64,000 nt of DNA from Macquaria australasica (taxonomy: Eukaryota; Chordata; Actinopteri; Centrarchiformes; Percichthyidae), in contig SEMN01000947.1 of NCBI GenBank assembly GCA_005408345.1, forward strand, positions 79,085 through 143,084. Reading direction: 5' to 3'. Shown here piece by piece: positions 25,000 to 36,829 of this stretch (the stretch's first letter is position 1; every line of letters begins with the position of its first letter). Under the pieces are notes generated by a model that saw only the letters and a list, made by a program, of their open reading frames with translations, was not told the DNA's origin and did no database searches. The translations under genes were made by a program, and so were the position numbers.

Positions 25000-27900
25000 G
25001 TCACAAATTCTTTGCAGATATCTTTAATGTGCATCTGTCTATTTTTTGTTTGTTTGCCATAGCTGCAGACTGTTGGCTGTTTGTCAGATCACCTGCTGCG
25101 CGTCAAACGCACCTGAAGTCAGAGGTCGGGGTTTTGGACCAGCTGTGCAGGAGGAGGACCACTGCATCACCTCAACAAGCTAAGTGCTGCTTGTCTTTCC
25201 AGTGTGTTCATTTGACATTTGCTAACTGCTAGCCTGCTTCTGCTCTTAAACTGCTGCTGTCTAACCTAGCTGTGTGCAAGTTTTTAGTTTTGTGTTGGTA
25301 ATTGTGTTCTTGCAGTGTCTGGGCTCATTTCCCTTTTGTTTGTTGTTCTGGTTGTAGCCTACATTATGGTACTTTTATGCTAACTTATGCAGTGGTGTGT
25401 GTACTCATGTTGGAGTGTTCTGAGTGTCATAGGCTGAAATGGTGTAGCAGCATATTTGCCCTGAGGTTGTTGTTGCTGTCTTCTGTCAGAGGATAATAGG
25501 GCTATTTTAAGTTGGCTTTAATGATGTAAAGACGACTTTCATCTTGCTCACAGCTTATTCACATAAATATTGCTCTGTATTATTGGTTTGTTGGGGAGCT
25601 CTGTATGGCTTTAGTCACATTGACAGTTTCTCTACATACCATATGCAGTTATTAGAGAATACTGAATTATACAATACTCGCAATCAAAACATGGGATTGA
25701 GTCAGCTTGACTTAATTTTCCTTGTCTCGGTTTCATGGAGCTGCTGAGCTCCTGATTTATGCACCTGGTTTATTCTACACTCAGCTGACTTCATTGCCAA
25801 GAAGAGAATGGATTAATTTATGATCTTAATATGTCTAAATGATTCTGCTGCATACTTTACAAGTTTTTTCCCCGCTGCTGCATATCATACATACATTACA
25901 ATACATCTCATTTGTCTAGATGGAACGTTCCTCTCATGGTCTGGAGGTGGTCATTCCTCAGTTAGGCTCTGTGCAGTATGTAATGTGGCTTTGAGTCTCT
26001 GTATGCTTTGTGGGGAATGACAAGGTCAGAGTCTAGATGCCAATACTCGATTCTGTACATATTCTGCATTCACATACTGTAATAATTCAACATCGGTTCA
26101 TCGGAGTCGGTTGACTGAATGATGAGGAAAATAAACATTTTCTAAAATTTGAATATTAGTAAACAAAGTAACAGTAATTCTGACCAACACTGGCCAAAAT
26201 CAATTTGCTTTCCATTTTTAAGAGAGAGGTTTTGTTATATCCAGATTTATCTTTTTGCCAAGTTGACTATGTTACACTTATGTTGACATACAACATAAAG
26301 TTACCCTCTGGAATGAGCGATCAGTCTCTGCCAATCAGAAAATATCCACACAGGCCTGTGATTCATAATGACATCGCTGTTGTCATCAAGGAAAACTTGC
26401 ATGTAGACAGTTTTGTTTTTTGTTTTTTTAAGGAATGCGTTCATGTTTATTCTATCCGTCTCTCCCTCCCAGTAGTGAGTCATGGTACTTGAGTTAATTG
26501 CAGTGTTGTGTTGTGTGGGACAGAAACCTCTTCAGTAGATGGACCCTCTTTTCTGCTCTAATCAACTGGCTCGTCCTGTATTGTCAGACATGAAGGGAAG
26601 GCCGGGGGCAGAGATGAAGATAGAGGGGGGAAGTGGGCAGGGACAGAGATGATGGTGATGGTGATGATAATAAAAACATTAATCAAATCATCTTAAAAAA
26701 ACATGTTCATCACTTTTGAAAACAGTTACCAAGTGTTTTAGAGTGCTAAATAATCTGTGGCATACTGTCTGAGGCCAGTGGATGGCAAAACGTTCAAAAG
26801 AAAGACCTGGGAACTTGAGGAAAGAGTGAGGATTTTAAATATAGAAGAGAAATTGAAATATGTGACACAGTCCAAAAATAATAATAATAATAATAATAAT
26901 CACTTGACCCGATGCACTAACACTTTAAAGCACACCAAGAGCTTCTTTAGCTTGTAATTTGATAATAGTTATTATCATGATTTTCTAGGCTAATTGTCCT
27001 TCGTCATATGGATTGTTCTGATTGCAGATATTACCTCTGAAGCCTCTCAGTTTAATGAAAATCCAATGGACAAAAGCCTCCAGGTAGACCTGTTGTCTGG
27101 GTTTTTGTGGTCTCACCGAAACGTTTGCTAGTTTTTATAAAAAGGGAATATTAAAGACTTTGGTCCAAGCGCTTTGACGAGGCCAGCATGCTTTGCACCA
27201 TTCATGAGGACCTTTTAATACTCCTCACCACCCTTCACCTGTTGTCGTTGTTACCATGCTTTAGAATCTCCACTCATATGTTAATCACATCATGGAGCAA
27301 ATGATTCATTAGTTTGATATTAGAATCATTGTGTTGGCTTGTTAATAGATAATGTTTTAAATTAAACCAAACCATTGTTCTTTTTCCAAAAAGGACACTT
27401 CCTGGTCCAGTGGAAAGCTGTGAACTTAAGAGGAAATATCTGGTCAATGACATTTTAGAAATCAGACCACGTAACAGTTTTGTTTCCCCTGACATGATGT
27501 CGCCTTAAACTTTGATGATTACGATGAACAGACTTTGGGTTATTGTCCACAGGTGTTGCTGTGTGATACTGCTTGTTGAACTCTGCTTTCTTGGAGGAAA
27601 TAATGTTACTGAACTTTGCTGCTCTCTCTGACTTTCTACAGTTTGCAATGAAGCTTTTGTAACTAACCAGTAAAGCTAATTTGTCATATGCAGGAATATC
27701 AAAATCTGGAAAAATGGCTTCACAAAATATGTTTTTTTCCCTACTATTTCGAGAATGTAATGAAACAGCTGTGAGCTATGTGAATTAAAATAAACAATCT
27801 GTGAGTTCAGGCCTGGTGTGCAGAACTGCGAGGTCTTATTGATGCATGAGTTTCTCAGGGGAAATAACGTGAGACTACATTCAACTGCTTTTTCTAATAG

Positions 27901-28790
27901 ATCCTTTCATCAATACTAATGCTTCTCTCTGGGCCATAAAAACAGTGTGTGTTTTGTGTGTGTAACCTTCGCAATATCAGTTACATGTGTATCTTTTATC
28001 TGTATCTCTGTGTGTGAGAGACAGCAGTAATGATAGAAAGTTGGCTCTTGGTTAAACAGGGGAGAACTGTGTTGTTATTAGGAGAAATATTCATTCTGAA
28101 ATGCTATTAAATGTTCCTTGATGTCTGCGGAAATATCCCTAACTGTTCTGAATTATTAGCAGACAGGAACTGCAAAATGCTGTCCTGGGGTGAACTGATG
28201 TTGTCTTGCATAACTTACAATAAAACAGAGATAAAAAACAGAAAGAACAAGATGTTTCAAAGCATCACAGAATCAGAAATCCTTTAATAGTCTCACAGTG
28301 GAGAAATTTACATAGAGTGCATGAATATATTTCAACTAAAATATGTTTGCATCAAAAATTCAAATGTGCAGAGTCATGTGCATAAAAGAAAAGGGTGTAA
28401 ATGTGTCTCGTGTGCTCCTAATGCAACAACTTACATGTCATATTCTGCCTGGTTTGCAGTCACATATCATATATTATAATGTGTGGCTTACACTGAGTTA
28501 GCAGTTTATTAGGTACACTTGTACAAGCTAATCAAATACATTAAGTCTTATCTGTGTCGATCCTGTAATCACCACATGTAAAAACAATAAATAAATAAAT
28601 AATAATAATAATCTGCAGTTGACATCAGAAACTAGTCACTGATTTGTTCCATCCATGGCAGAAATATCCACCAAAGTTCATTGCAATCTGTAAAAATTGT
28701 TTTTTGAAAAAACAAACACACTGACAAACAAATGAACTGAAAATAGCACATAATTTATAGAGTAAAAGGAAAAAGCATTTAAAAAATCAG
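25000..28790. other. Non-coding stretch
   Basis: No gene recognised. It contains (AAT)8 at about 26876-26900. A degraded 'tttattaggtacac' type repeat lies near 28500-28560. Confidence 0.5.
26876..26900. repeat. (AAT)n microsatellite
   Basis: About eight AAT units. Confidence 0.9.
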
Positions 28791-28817
28791 ATTGTGATTA
28801 ATCAGCCTATAAGTGTC

Positions 28818-28823
28818 TTTATT
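28818..28823 (-). terminator. Polyadenylation signal of the unrecognised fragment
   Basis: AATAAA two nucleotides after the TGA at 28828-28826. The close spacing of stop and signal is part of the case for a real transcript end. Confidence 0.4.
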
Positions 28824-28825
28824 GA

Positions 28826-29645
28826 TCAGTAAATGTACATCATGAAGTGTCCCGGAGGTTGTAAAGGCTGGTGTGGAGCGTGTTGTATGTTCGCTCTCTG
28901 TATGTAAAGGTCCTCTCTCTGGCAGAGGAGTTGTTGTTCAGATAACATCACAATCTCTTTTGCGTTGTGTTCTTCAACACGCTGTAACTGGATGATGGTT
29001 GGTGGACTGACTCTCCCTGTGCTGGCTGCTGTGTGTGCAGTGTCTTCTCTGCTGGTGGCTGAGGTGGACACTAAATTGGCTGAAAACCAATACAAAATAA
29101 TTTTTGTAATAATTCTCTGAAATAATAGACATTATTTACTCATTGAGACCAGACATGACATTTAATTTTCATTGGGATACCAGTGACACAGTCCAACTTG
29201 GTTAAATCTTCCCACTTAAAACGTTATAAATCATGCTGAAGGAATGTTAGGAACTGAGCGATCTGACGAGGAATATTATGTAAATTCAATCTTTGCTTGA
29301 TAAAGCTGCTGAAACGGAGAAGGAGTGCTTTGTTTGGGGTCAAAGCCCCAAGTGATCCTTGCTTGTTTGATTATATTGGAGTGCAGTGTTTGATACTTCG
29401 GTCAAAGGGGCACAAACTGACTTTGATCGGGTATATTATAGATTTAATGGGAAAGAGTGATTCCCCAACAACCCTTTACCTGTACACAGTGCAGGTGATG
29501 TTCTGAAGTGATTAAATGCAGCAAAGGCAAATGTGGGTCTAAACTTAGGGGTTTGAGCCAACAAACCTTCTCCAGGTGCATCATCTGGGTGCAGTGAGTC
29601 TAGCCCACCTGTTATATTGCGGCACTTTTGGGAAGTCAACCTCAA
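28826..29645 (-). CDS. Unrecognised gene fragment, last two exons
   Basis: Read on the minus strand, an open segment from about 29645 ends at 29480 in ACAG|GTAAAG. The next exon runs from 29079 (acceptor GGTTTTCAG) to a TGA at 28828-28826. The split codon matches in phase (G plus CC). The second exon gives 83 residues, including PPTIIQLQRVEEHN and a Gln/Leu/Glu-rich, probably helical stretch, ending in HFMMYIY. AATAAA follows only two bases after the stop. I do not recognise the family. The helical tail is vaguely like the C-termini of Myb/SANT-like proteins linked to Harbinger transposons, which is a guess. No upstream DNA-binding exon was found, so it may be a remnant or an untranslated transcript end. 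Confidence 0.35.
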
Positions 29646-29932
29646 ATGTTTCTGAGCGTAATGGCAATCAATGACAGTGAACAGATCAATGTCACCTTTT
29701 CTGGGCTACTTTTATCTGTCCTTTCCTGAATCAGCACTATAGTGTATGTGGTGGAGGAGAGAGGAGAGTCGGGTCTCTCCTCTCCTCTCTCTTTTTGTTT
29801 TGACAGCTCGTTTAGACAGTTATATTGCCAGCCTGAGGCAGTCTGTCACTGGCAGGAAATAGAGCAGTTTTGCTGGTTGATTGAAGAAAATGTGTTGGAA
29901 ACTGTGTGTGTGAGAGAGTGTGATGAGAGGCT

Positions 29933-29933
29933 G

Positions 29934-29967
<34 letters not shown>
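29933..29967. repeat. (AC)n microsatellite
   Basis: About 35 nt of AC with one GC interruption. Confidence 0.9.
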
Positions 29968-30182
29968 CTGATGATGCAACTACTTACACATATACTGGGA
30001 AAAACAAGGCAAAGACCGAGAGACACAGGGAGGTAAAAGGATAGATAAGCTATTTAATAATGTATAACCACATTCACATTAAGTGAGGCCAGGTTACACT
30101 GAATGTATATGTGAATGAATTTAGTGTTTTAAGGAAAACATACTCTAGCTGCTGTTCCTTGGTCAAACAATCTTCTGAACCT

Positions 30183-30327
30183 CCACCACATCAATCCATT
30201 TTCTATACCTTCTTATTGTTGTCCAGGCTCATAGGAGCGCTGGGGCATATCCCAGCATGCAGTAGGGATAAAGGCAGGGAAATAATTTTGATAGGTCATC
30301 TGTGTATTGAAAAGACTGGTGACCTGT

Positions 30328-30330
<3 letters not shown>
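30183..30330 (-). repeat. Degraded LINE-tail type repeat
   Basis: 'aatccattttctatacc' followed by 'ggagcgctggggcatatcccagc' is the reverse complement of the widespread teleost repeat end seen more clearly at 43400-43530. It is diverged. I think this is an L2-type LINE 3' end or a SINE derived from one; the family is not certain. Confidence 0.55.

Positions 30331-30364
<34 letters not shown>
30331..30364. repeat. (TG)n microsatellite
   Basis: About 34 nt of pure TG, directly after the degraded repeat. Confidence 0.95.
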
Positions 30365-30366
<2 letters not shown>

Positions 30367-30369
30367 ACA

Positions 30370-33036
30370 GGTACTTTTAAGTCTCTGGGTTGAATGAAAA
30401 GCAGCCGTCCAAATTCATTTTCACTGGTTATCTAAATAAATAATTATACCAGGAAGTGGTGGTGAGGTGATTAGGGAGGTGCTTATTAAAATGTTGTTCC
30501 CCATCAGTTCCATCATTTATTATCTGGCATTGCACCACTTCTCTGGTAGCCTTGGCTGGAAGAAACGTATCACTCTGCTACAGCTTCTCTCTGGTCTTAA
30601 ACAGGCCAACGAGGCAGTTGTTTATTTTGTCAAACAGCATTAAAAATCCTGCTTATTAAAAAACAGCCCACAGTAAAGTCAGACAGATCTCTTGTGTATA
30701 GATAAAAACAAGGTCACAGCCTAGAGTCCGACATGGATGCATTCTTCACATCAGTGTGCGGTTTAAAGGTTTTTAAAGGATTTAAATAGACATTGGAATT
30801 ATCCTATGATGTGAAATTGATAAAAGTAGATTTTCTTGCATTTACAAAAGAGGAGCTACTTTTAATTGACCTACAGCCTTGCAATAACCCTCTCATTTTA
30901 ATGTACTGGAAATCCTCTTCAGCACCATGTTTTCACAGGGGGATGGCTCAAATGGTCTTGATCATACAGACAGAAAAATGTAGGTTTATGAGAACCAGTT
31001 CCCTAAACATATCCTCAAGTATTCGGGGCCCTTGTAAATCTTTGAGGTTTTTGGGTCGCTTTAATGTTTGTTAATTTCAAAATAAAACATTGGTAAAAAA
31101 AAAAGGATTTTAATTCTGATTGACACCCGTTTTTCTCAATTTTATCTTAACAAAGGTACAAAACTCATCAAAATATCAAATGAAAAATATAAATAAGGCA
31201 TTAAGGGAGCCCGTTATAGCTTCACTGAAGGCAGAAAAGCTGTAAACAAGATTGTTTATCATGAAAATTTCACATTTGAGGGTTTACCTATAGCGACAAT
31301 ATGAGAGTTGCCCTTCCTGACCTTTTTGTCATCATTTACCAGTAACCTTCTCCCACCTGATGTAGTGCTTCGATGATGATGATGGTGCTTTAATGTTGTT
31401 TGTCCTATACACTTGTCATTTGTGCAGTGTATGTACAAATATTATTATATCTTTGCCATTTGGTTCAATGACACTGTACTGTAGGTAGACATGGAGAGGA
31501 GATACTTGTGAGAGAGCCCAATTTAAGTATTTCCATCAAAAGTATGTATGGGCTGTTAAATAAGTGAATCAAATTAAAACATTTGGTTGTAATGTCTGCC
31601 ATACTGTTAGCAAACAGTAAAAAATGTTATCTGATATGATATAATGATTGCTTCATGGAGCCTGGTAGCAACACTACAGGATAGATTGGTTTCTGTAGGC
31701 TGGTTGGTATGTGATCCATCATCACATGGATAATGAAATAACAGCGAGGACAGACTCGCACACACACGCGCACACACACACACACACACGCTCCCTGTTA
31801 CTCACAGCTTGCTATCTGTCCTCATGGCTGAAATCAATACGAGTCCTAACGGCGAACAAATGGTCCAGGGGAGAGCGACTCGGGAGAAGCCACTCCATCC
31901 TGTGATTAACCAGCATGGACTGGTTCACCTCCCACAAGGTGTGTGAGGTGTCACTGTGCGTGGGTCTGTCTGTATGTGTACCTGGATCTGTGCGTGTTCC
32001 TCCAGGCGGCTTGGCACCAATAAAGAGGTGACAGAGATGCACCATTCAAAAGATGGACTGAAAGGGGAAATGAAGACATGACACCTTAGAGACCAGCCAC
32101 GGGGAGGGAGAGAGAGAGAAAGAGCTGCATGTAATATTACAAAGGGCTTAGAAAGAGATAGGTATGACGTTATTGCTGCACTTTGTCAGAAATGTAAGGT
32201 GATGCCCTCTTTTTTATTTCTTTTTTTAAAGGCGCCTCCAGTGACAGTCGGGAGCTGAGACCTTGTTCTGTTGAGGAACATGTTCCAATAACAATCATAT
32301 CTCATTGTTTCGCTTTTATTGATTCCTAGTTGAGTCAGGACATTCACATCAAGTTATTAAGCATTTATTTCAACAATAATATACCTGTGAGTTTGGCTTT
32401 TGGCAGGATTTTTTCATATGAAGCTCTAGTGGAGCTTCACATAATCTTTATTAATATAAACAAATGTTGAAAGAAACACTCAAAATTAATAAAAAATCTA
32501 CAGGAGGTGGCTGGGGAACTGTCTGGAGGGAGTTGAATTTAAATTTGCAGCTAGCATGCGGTGAAATGTCATCAAGACATTGCTCAGTGTTAGTGTATGC
32601 GGTTAGAATGAGCGCTAAATTATTCATATGGACCAGCAAGTTGTTTGAGATTGAGAGGTTGTTTCATACAGCATGTAGCAACAAAGAAATTGTGGTGGAG
32701 AATTTGAGGTGACATACATCATGTGTGGCTACATGATGAAGCTGAACTCAAATTAACATTCATTTATACTAAGAAATCAGTATATCCTTATTGGTTGTTT
32801 CGATTATTTGGTCAACATTGTAATTATGCAAAAAAAAAGGATTTAAAAATAGTTTTCAATACATAGCCTACTGAACATACAGAAAGTAAATGTACATACA
32901 CAAACCATAGACACATAAGGCACAAGCACATAACATATCATAGACATAGAAGAATTTTGCTTTTGTTTAGCGCCCCCTATAGGCCTATTAGTGTTCTCCA
33001 GGGGGTGTGAATCTTTGGTACTGACTGACAATGTAG
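30370..33036. other. Non-coding stretch left of the LTR element
   Basis: AT-rich, with a short (AC)n at about 31759-31789. No gene was recognised on either strand. Confidence 0.5.
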
Positions 33037-33041
33037 GTACC
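33037..33041. repeat. Target-site duplication, left copy
   Basis: GTACC directly outside the left LTR, matched by GTACC at 37183-37187. Five-bp duplications are usual for Ty3/gypsy integrases. Confidence 0.85.
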
Positions 33042-33393
33042 TGTAGCAAGGTTCCTTGCTCGCGGGTTCCGCTGACAGAAGCGCACACACAACTTTACCG
33101 GTTATGGCCTTGTCTGGCCCTTTATTCTGCTCCGCTGAGCTCACTTGTAACACACATATACACCCCGACTGTCCTTCTTCCCGTCGTTTCCTTTCGTCTC
33201 TGGGTGCCTGGCAGCTCTGCCGTGTGTCCTTCTCCGCTCTCCAGCTCCATTCCCCCTCTCCCCAGGCTGCCGCTACTGATAAACACACACGCTGATTATC
33301 ATTTGCGGCACCTGTGTGCTGCCCTGACTCCCTGAGCCACTCCCCCACCTCTCTCCTCTGCAGCTGAGTGCTAAACCACGCCCCGCCACCACA
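33042..33393 (-). repeat. 3' LTR of the retrotransposon
   Basis: 352 bp. It differs from the other LTR by four substitutions (all transitions) and one single-base indel, about 1%. AATAAA on the minus strand at 33126-33121 is the likely LTR polyadenylation signal. The purine-rich stretch just inside (33394-33410) is a weak polypurine tract. Confidence 0.95.
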
Positions 33394-33437
33394 TACCTCC
33401 ACCGCCCGACTGAGGCCGGGGCAACATCCGGCCGAAC

Positions 33438-34901
33438 CTACTCCCCGCCCCCTGGGCGGGAGAGGAAGTCGGCCACGACCATCTGCGTCCCCGGCCTATG
33501 GACCACCTTGAACTTAAAAGGCTGTAACGCCAGATACCAACGGGTGATCCGGGCATTGGCATCCTTCATGCGGTGGAGCCACTGGAGCGGGGCGTGGTCC
33601 GAACAGAGGGTGAAGGCCCGGCCCAGCAGGTAGTAGCGGAGGGCTCCGACCGCCCACCGGATCGTCAAGCACTCCTTCTCGATTGTGCTGTATCGAGTTT
33701 CCCGTTCGGAGAGCTTGCGGCTGATGTACAACACGGAGCGGTCGACCCCCCGCACCTGCTGGGTCAAGATGGCCCCCAACCCCCTGTCCGAGGCATCAGT
33801 CTGCAGACAGAAAGGGAGAGAGAAGTTAGGAGTGTGGAGAAGCGGCTCCCCACAGAGGGCCTGCTTCACCCTCTCAAACGCCATCTGGCATTGCTCCGTC
33901 CACTGGACCGGATCTGAAGCACCCTTTCGGGTGAGATCAGTCAAGGGGCTGACCAGGGCTGCGAACCCCGGTACGAACCGCCGGTAGTACCCTGCCAGCC
34001 CCAAGAACCCTCTCACCTCTTTTTTGGACTTGGGCCTTGGGCAGGTTGCAATGGCTGCGGTTTTGTCAATTTGGGGCCGCACCTGCCCTCCGCCCAAGAG
34101 GTGCCCCAGATACCGTACCTCCCTCCGTCCAACCGCACACTTCTTCGGGTTGGCCGTGAGCCCCGCCGTCCTCAGGGACTCGAGCACTGCCGCCACCCGC
34201 CGCACATGCTCCGCCCAGCTATTGCTATAGATGATGACATCATCTAGGTAGGCGGCAGCATATGCGGCGTGCGGCCGCAGCACCCGGTCCATGAGACGCT
34301 GGAAAGTAGCTGGGGCTCCGAACAAGCCGAATGGAAGTGTAACAAACTGGTACAACCCGTACGGAGTGGAGAATGCTGTTTTCTCCCTGGACTCTGGAGA
34401 CAGGGGAATTTGCCAGTAGCCCTTGGTCAAATCCAGTGTCGTGAAAAATTGAGCCGTGCCCAGACGGTCCAGGAGTTCGTCGACCCGGGGCATGGGGTAC
34501 GCATCAAATCGTGACACATCATTCACCTTGCGATAATCCACACAGAACCGTATAGACCCATCTTTCTTCACCACCAGAACGATGGGGCTACACCAGGCAC
34601 TGTGGGACTCTTCTATTACTCCCATCTCCAGCATGGCCTTTAATTCCGCCTGCACAATTTTGCGTTTGTGTTCAGGCAACCAATAGGGCCGTGAACGTAC
34701 CATCACGCCCGGGTGAGTCTCTATGTGGTGTTCTATGAGGGTGGTGCGGCCAGGCAGAGGGGAGAACACGTCGGCAAATCGCCATTGTAATCGATCTACG
34801 TCTGCCCGCTGGGACGGGGAGAGGAGGTCATCGCAAGGCAGTGAGCCGGGGATCCTGGAGGTCGGAACCTCCGGCCCCAGCTCCTCCCTCTCCCCAACCA
34901 C
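33438..34901 (-). CDS. Retrotransposon reverse transcriptase-RNase H
   Basis: 487 codons open from 34901 to a stop at 33438, downstream of integrase in the same element. It copies element RNA into DNA and removes the RNA strand. Visible RT motifs: LDLTKGYWQI with catalytic Asp about residue 157, LPFGLFGAPATFQRLMD about 189-205, and YLDD at 218-221. The connection FLGLAGYYRRFVPGF is at about 299-313. RNase H has TDAS (Asp 369), EKE (Glu 410), SDHAPL (Asp 435) and a final Asp near 478 in ADFLSR. The sequence is clearly Ty3/gypsy class. The first ATG of the open frame is probably not a natural start, because coding similarity to the integrase tail lies just upstream in another frame across the C8 run at 34971-34978. 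All catalytic residues are present. Confidence 0.93.
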   Translation of the reverse strand: MVGEREELGPEVPTSRIPGSLPCDDLLSPSQRADVDRLQWRFADVFSPLPGRTTLIEHHIETHPGVMVRSRPYWLPEHKRKIVQAELKAMLEMGVIEESHSAWCSPIVLVVKKDGSIRFCVDYRKVNDVSRFDAYPMPRVDELLDRLGTAQFFTTLDLTKGYWQIPLSPESREKTAFSTPYGLYQFVTLPFGLFGAPATFQRLMDRVLRPHAAYAAAYLDDVIIYSNSWAEHVRRVAAVLESLRTAGLTANPKKCAVGRREVRYLGHLLGGGQVRPQIDKTAAIATCPRPKSKKEVRGFLGLAGYYRRFVPGFAALVSPLTDLTRKGASDPVQWTEQCQMAFERVKQALCGEPLLHTPNFSLPFCLQTDASDRGLGAILTQQVRGVDRSVLYISRKLSERETRYSTIEKECLTIRWAVGALRYYLLGRAFTLCSDHAPLQWLHRMKDANARITRWYLALQPFKFKVVHRPGTQMVVADFLSRPGGGE

Positions 34902-34948
34902 CGTCGCCAGAGCAGCAGACTCAGCTGCCTTCCATAATTTGAGGAGGT

Positions 34949-35206
34949 TCAGGTGGTAAATTTGGGCAGACCCCCCCCGTCCGAGCGCACCACCTCGTAG
35001 TCCACCTCACCCACTCGTCGTGTGACCACAAAAGGACCTTGCCACTTGGCGAGTAGTTTAGAGCTAGCAGAAGGGAGTAATACAAGCACCCCTCTAGGTT
35101 TCCTGCCAAACAGCAGCTCAAAGGGGGAAAACCCCGTGGAGGCCTGGGGGACCTCCCGCACCGCAAACAACAGGGTCAAGCCATTTGTCCCAATTTCTGC
35201 TATCAT
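34949..35206 (-). pseudogene. Retrotransposon integrase C-terminal part, frame-broken
   Basis: Continues the integrase of 35118-36539 in another frame. It shows FSPFELLFGRKPRG and a GPF/Y-like module (KWQGPFVV) expected at a gypsy integrase C-terminus. The break from the upstream frame is near 35175. A second break is at the C8 homopolymer 34971-34978, after which integrase-tail residues continue towards the RT frame. Coordinates overlap the preceding entry because both frames are open there. Confidence 0.8.
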
Positions 35207-36539
35207 CGTGTATGAACTTACGAATCATGGATTTTAAGGTTTTGTTCAGTCGCTCGACAAGCCCATCAGTTTGGGGGTGGTACACACTTGTCCGAATCGA
35301 CTTTACTCCCAGTAATTCGTAAAGTTCCCGCAGTGTCCGTGACATAAATGAAGTGCCCTGGTCCGTTAGAATCTCTTTCGGGATCCCAACTCGGGAGACT
35401 ACTTGAAACAGTGCCTGAGCTATGCTCCTAGCTGAAATAGAGCGTAGAGGCACTGCTTCGGGATATCGCGTTGCATAGTCCACTAGGACTAATACAAAGC
35501 GATGTCCCCTGGTGCTCCGAGAAAATGGCCCGATGAGGTCCATCCCAATCGGCTCAAAAGGGACCTCTATCAATGGTAGGGGCCGCAATGGCGCTCTTGG
35601 GATGGCCGGCTGATTAACCAGCTGACATTCTGGACAAGACGCACACCAGCGGCGTACGTCTCCCCAGATGCCCGGCCAATAGAACCGGGCCATTATCCGG
35701 TTCAGTGTCTTTTCGCACCCCAAGTGACCGGCCATCGGGTTATAGTGAGCCGTCTGGAAAACAGTTTCCCGACGGCTTTTCGGCACCAACAACTGGGTGT
35801 TTAATTCATCCGTCTGAGTTTCACGACTCACTCTGTATAATCTATCCCTAATCAATGCAAAATGGGGGTATGTCAGTGCCGCGTCAGGGCACACCATCTG
35901 ACCATCAATTCTTATCACTTGGTCCAAGGCTGAGCGTAGAGTGTCATCCCGAGACTGCTCCAGTGGAAAATCTTCCATGGAGGCTATTTCAGGAACTCGT
36001 GGGGCCTCCTGAGGAGGCCCCCCAAGCTCCCTCTCCCTGTCAGCAGTGTCGGACGACCTCGCGTCACCACTGAGCACGGCACACAAACCACATCTCCCTG
36101 TCCGTCGTGCCCGCACCCCTACTAGTTTGCTAAACCCTGTCCAATCTGTGCCCAGAATCATAGGGTGCGTAAGTCGGGAGCTAACCGCGGCCATTATACT
36201 ATGCGTTTTGCCTTGATATCTGATTTTTACCGGTACCACTGGGTACTCGTGAATATCCCCATGCACACATTTAATTTTCACCCATGACGCTTCCACCAAA
36301 GCCCCTGGTCGAACCAGGTTCTGGTGAATAAGGGACTGTTCACAACCCGAATCCACCATAGCCTGGTGTATACAGCCCATCCTATCCAGAATGGCCCGCT
36401 TGATGTCGGGGTAACTTCCCCTGGAGGCCGCCGGTAGGCTGAGTGCCGCCGTCTGGGTTTCCCCCGAGAGTAGGGGAAGCAGGCGCACCGCCCATTCTGC
36501 CGCCGGCCATCCGCACGCCACTGCCGTCGCTTCGAACAT
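35118..36539 (-). pseudogene. Retrotransposon gag remnant-protease-integrase frame
   Basis: 473 open codons. Residues 1-54 resemble a gag capsid start (WPAAEWAVRLLPLL). The frame then passes abruptly into an aspartic protease with DSG at 63-65 and MILGTDW at 127-133. Integrase follows: zinc-binding His 265/His 272 and Cys 302/Cys 305, then the core Asp 334, Asp 393, Glu 429 (35 residues between the last two). It cuts target DNA and joins element ends. The missing segment between gag and protease would normally hold the rest of capsid and the CCHC nucleocapsid, so an internal deletion near 36375 is inferred. After about residue 456 the frame is shifted out of integrase, and the last residues are not native. 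Confidence 0.88.
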
Positions 36540-36795
36540 CTCTACAAATGACTGTGTATCGTCTCCAGCCGGCAGCCGGCACCGCCAGGCCGGATAGAGA
36601 CGCAGCGGCGGGCCCCGCCGCGTGTCCCGATCGTAACACCAGTTGCTCCAGTACCTTGGTCTGTGTTTCCAATTGGGACTGGAGCGCCTCCACCTGAATC
36701 TGGCTCACCGTCGTCTGTTCGCGGTGCATGGCCGCCATTTCCCCCAACATTTGCGCCAGGGCTGCAATCGGCTGGAGAGTCGGCTGTTCCGTCAT
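36540..36795 (-). pseudogene. Retrotransposon gag N-terminal remnant
   Basis: Starts with ATG at 36795, about 15 nt inside the primer-binding site. It encodes a Gln/Glu/Leu-rich stretch (AALAQMLGEMAAMHREQ, VEALQSQLETQTKVLEQL) likely to be a coiled coil at the gag N-terminus. The continuing capsid-like sequence is in a different frame from about 36570, so there is a one-base-type frame break. The original frame stays open but meaningless to 36382. Confidence 0.75.
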
Positions 36796-36810
36796 GCTGG
36801 TGTTCTGTCA

Positions 36811-36828
36811 GCCCCACGTTGGGCGCCA
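36811..36828 (-). other. Primer-binding site, tRNA-Lys type
   Basis: On the minus strand, TGGCGCCCAACGTGGGGC begins one base after the 5' LTR end. This matches the known primer site complementary to the 3' end of tRNA-Lys1,2. It fixes the right-hand LTR as 5' and therefore the element's direction. Confidence 0.9.
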
Positions 36829-36829
36829 C

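Noticed and set aside
33573..35237. Several plus-strand open frames
   Set aside because: Antisense shadows of the retrotransposon RT and integrase.
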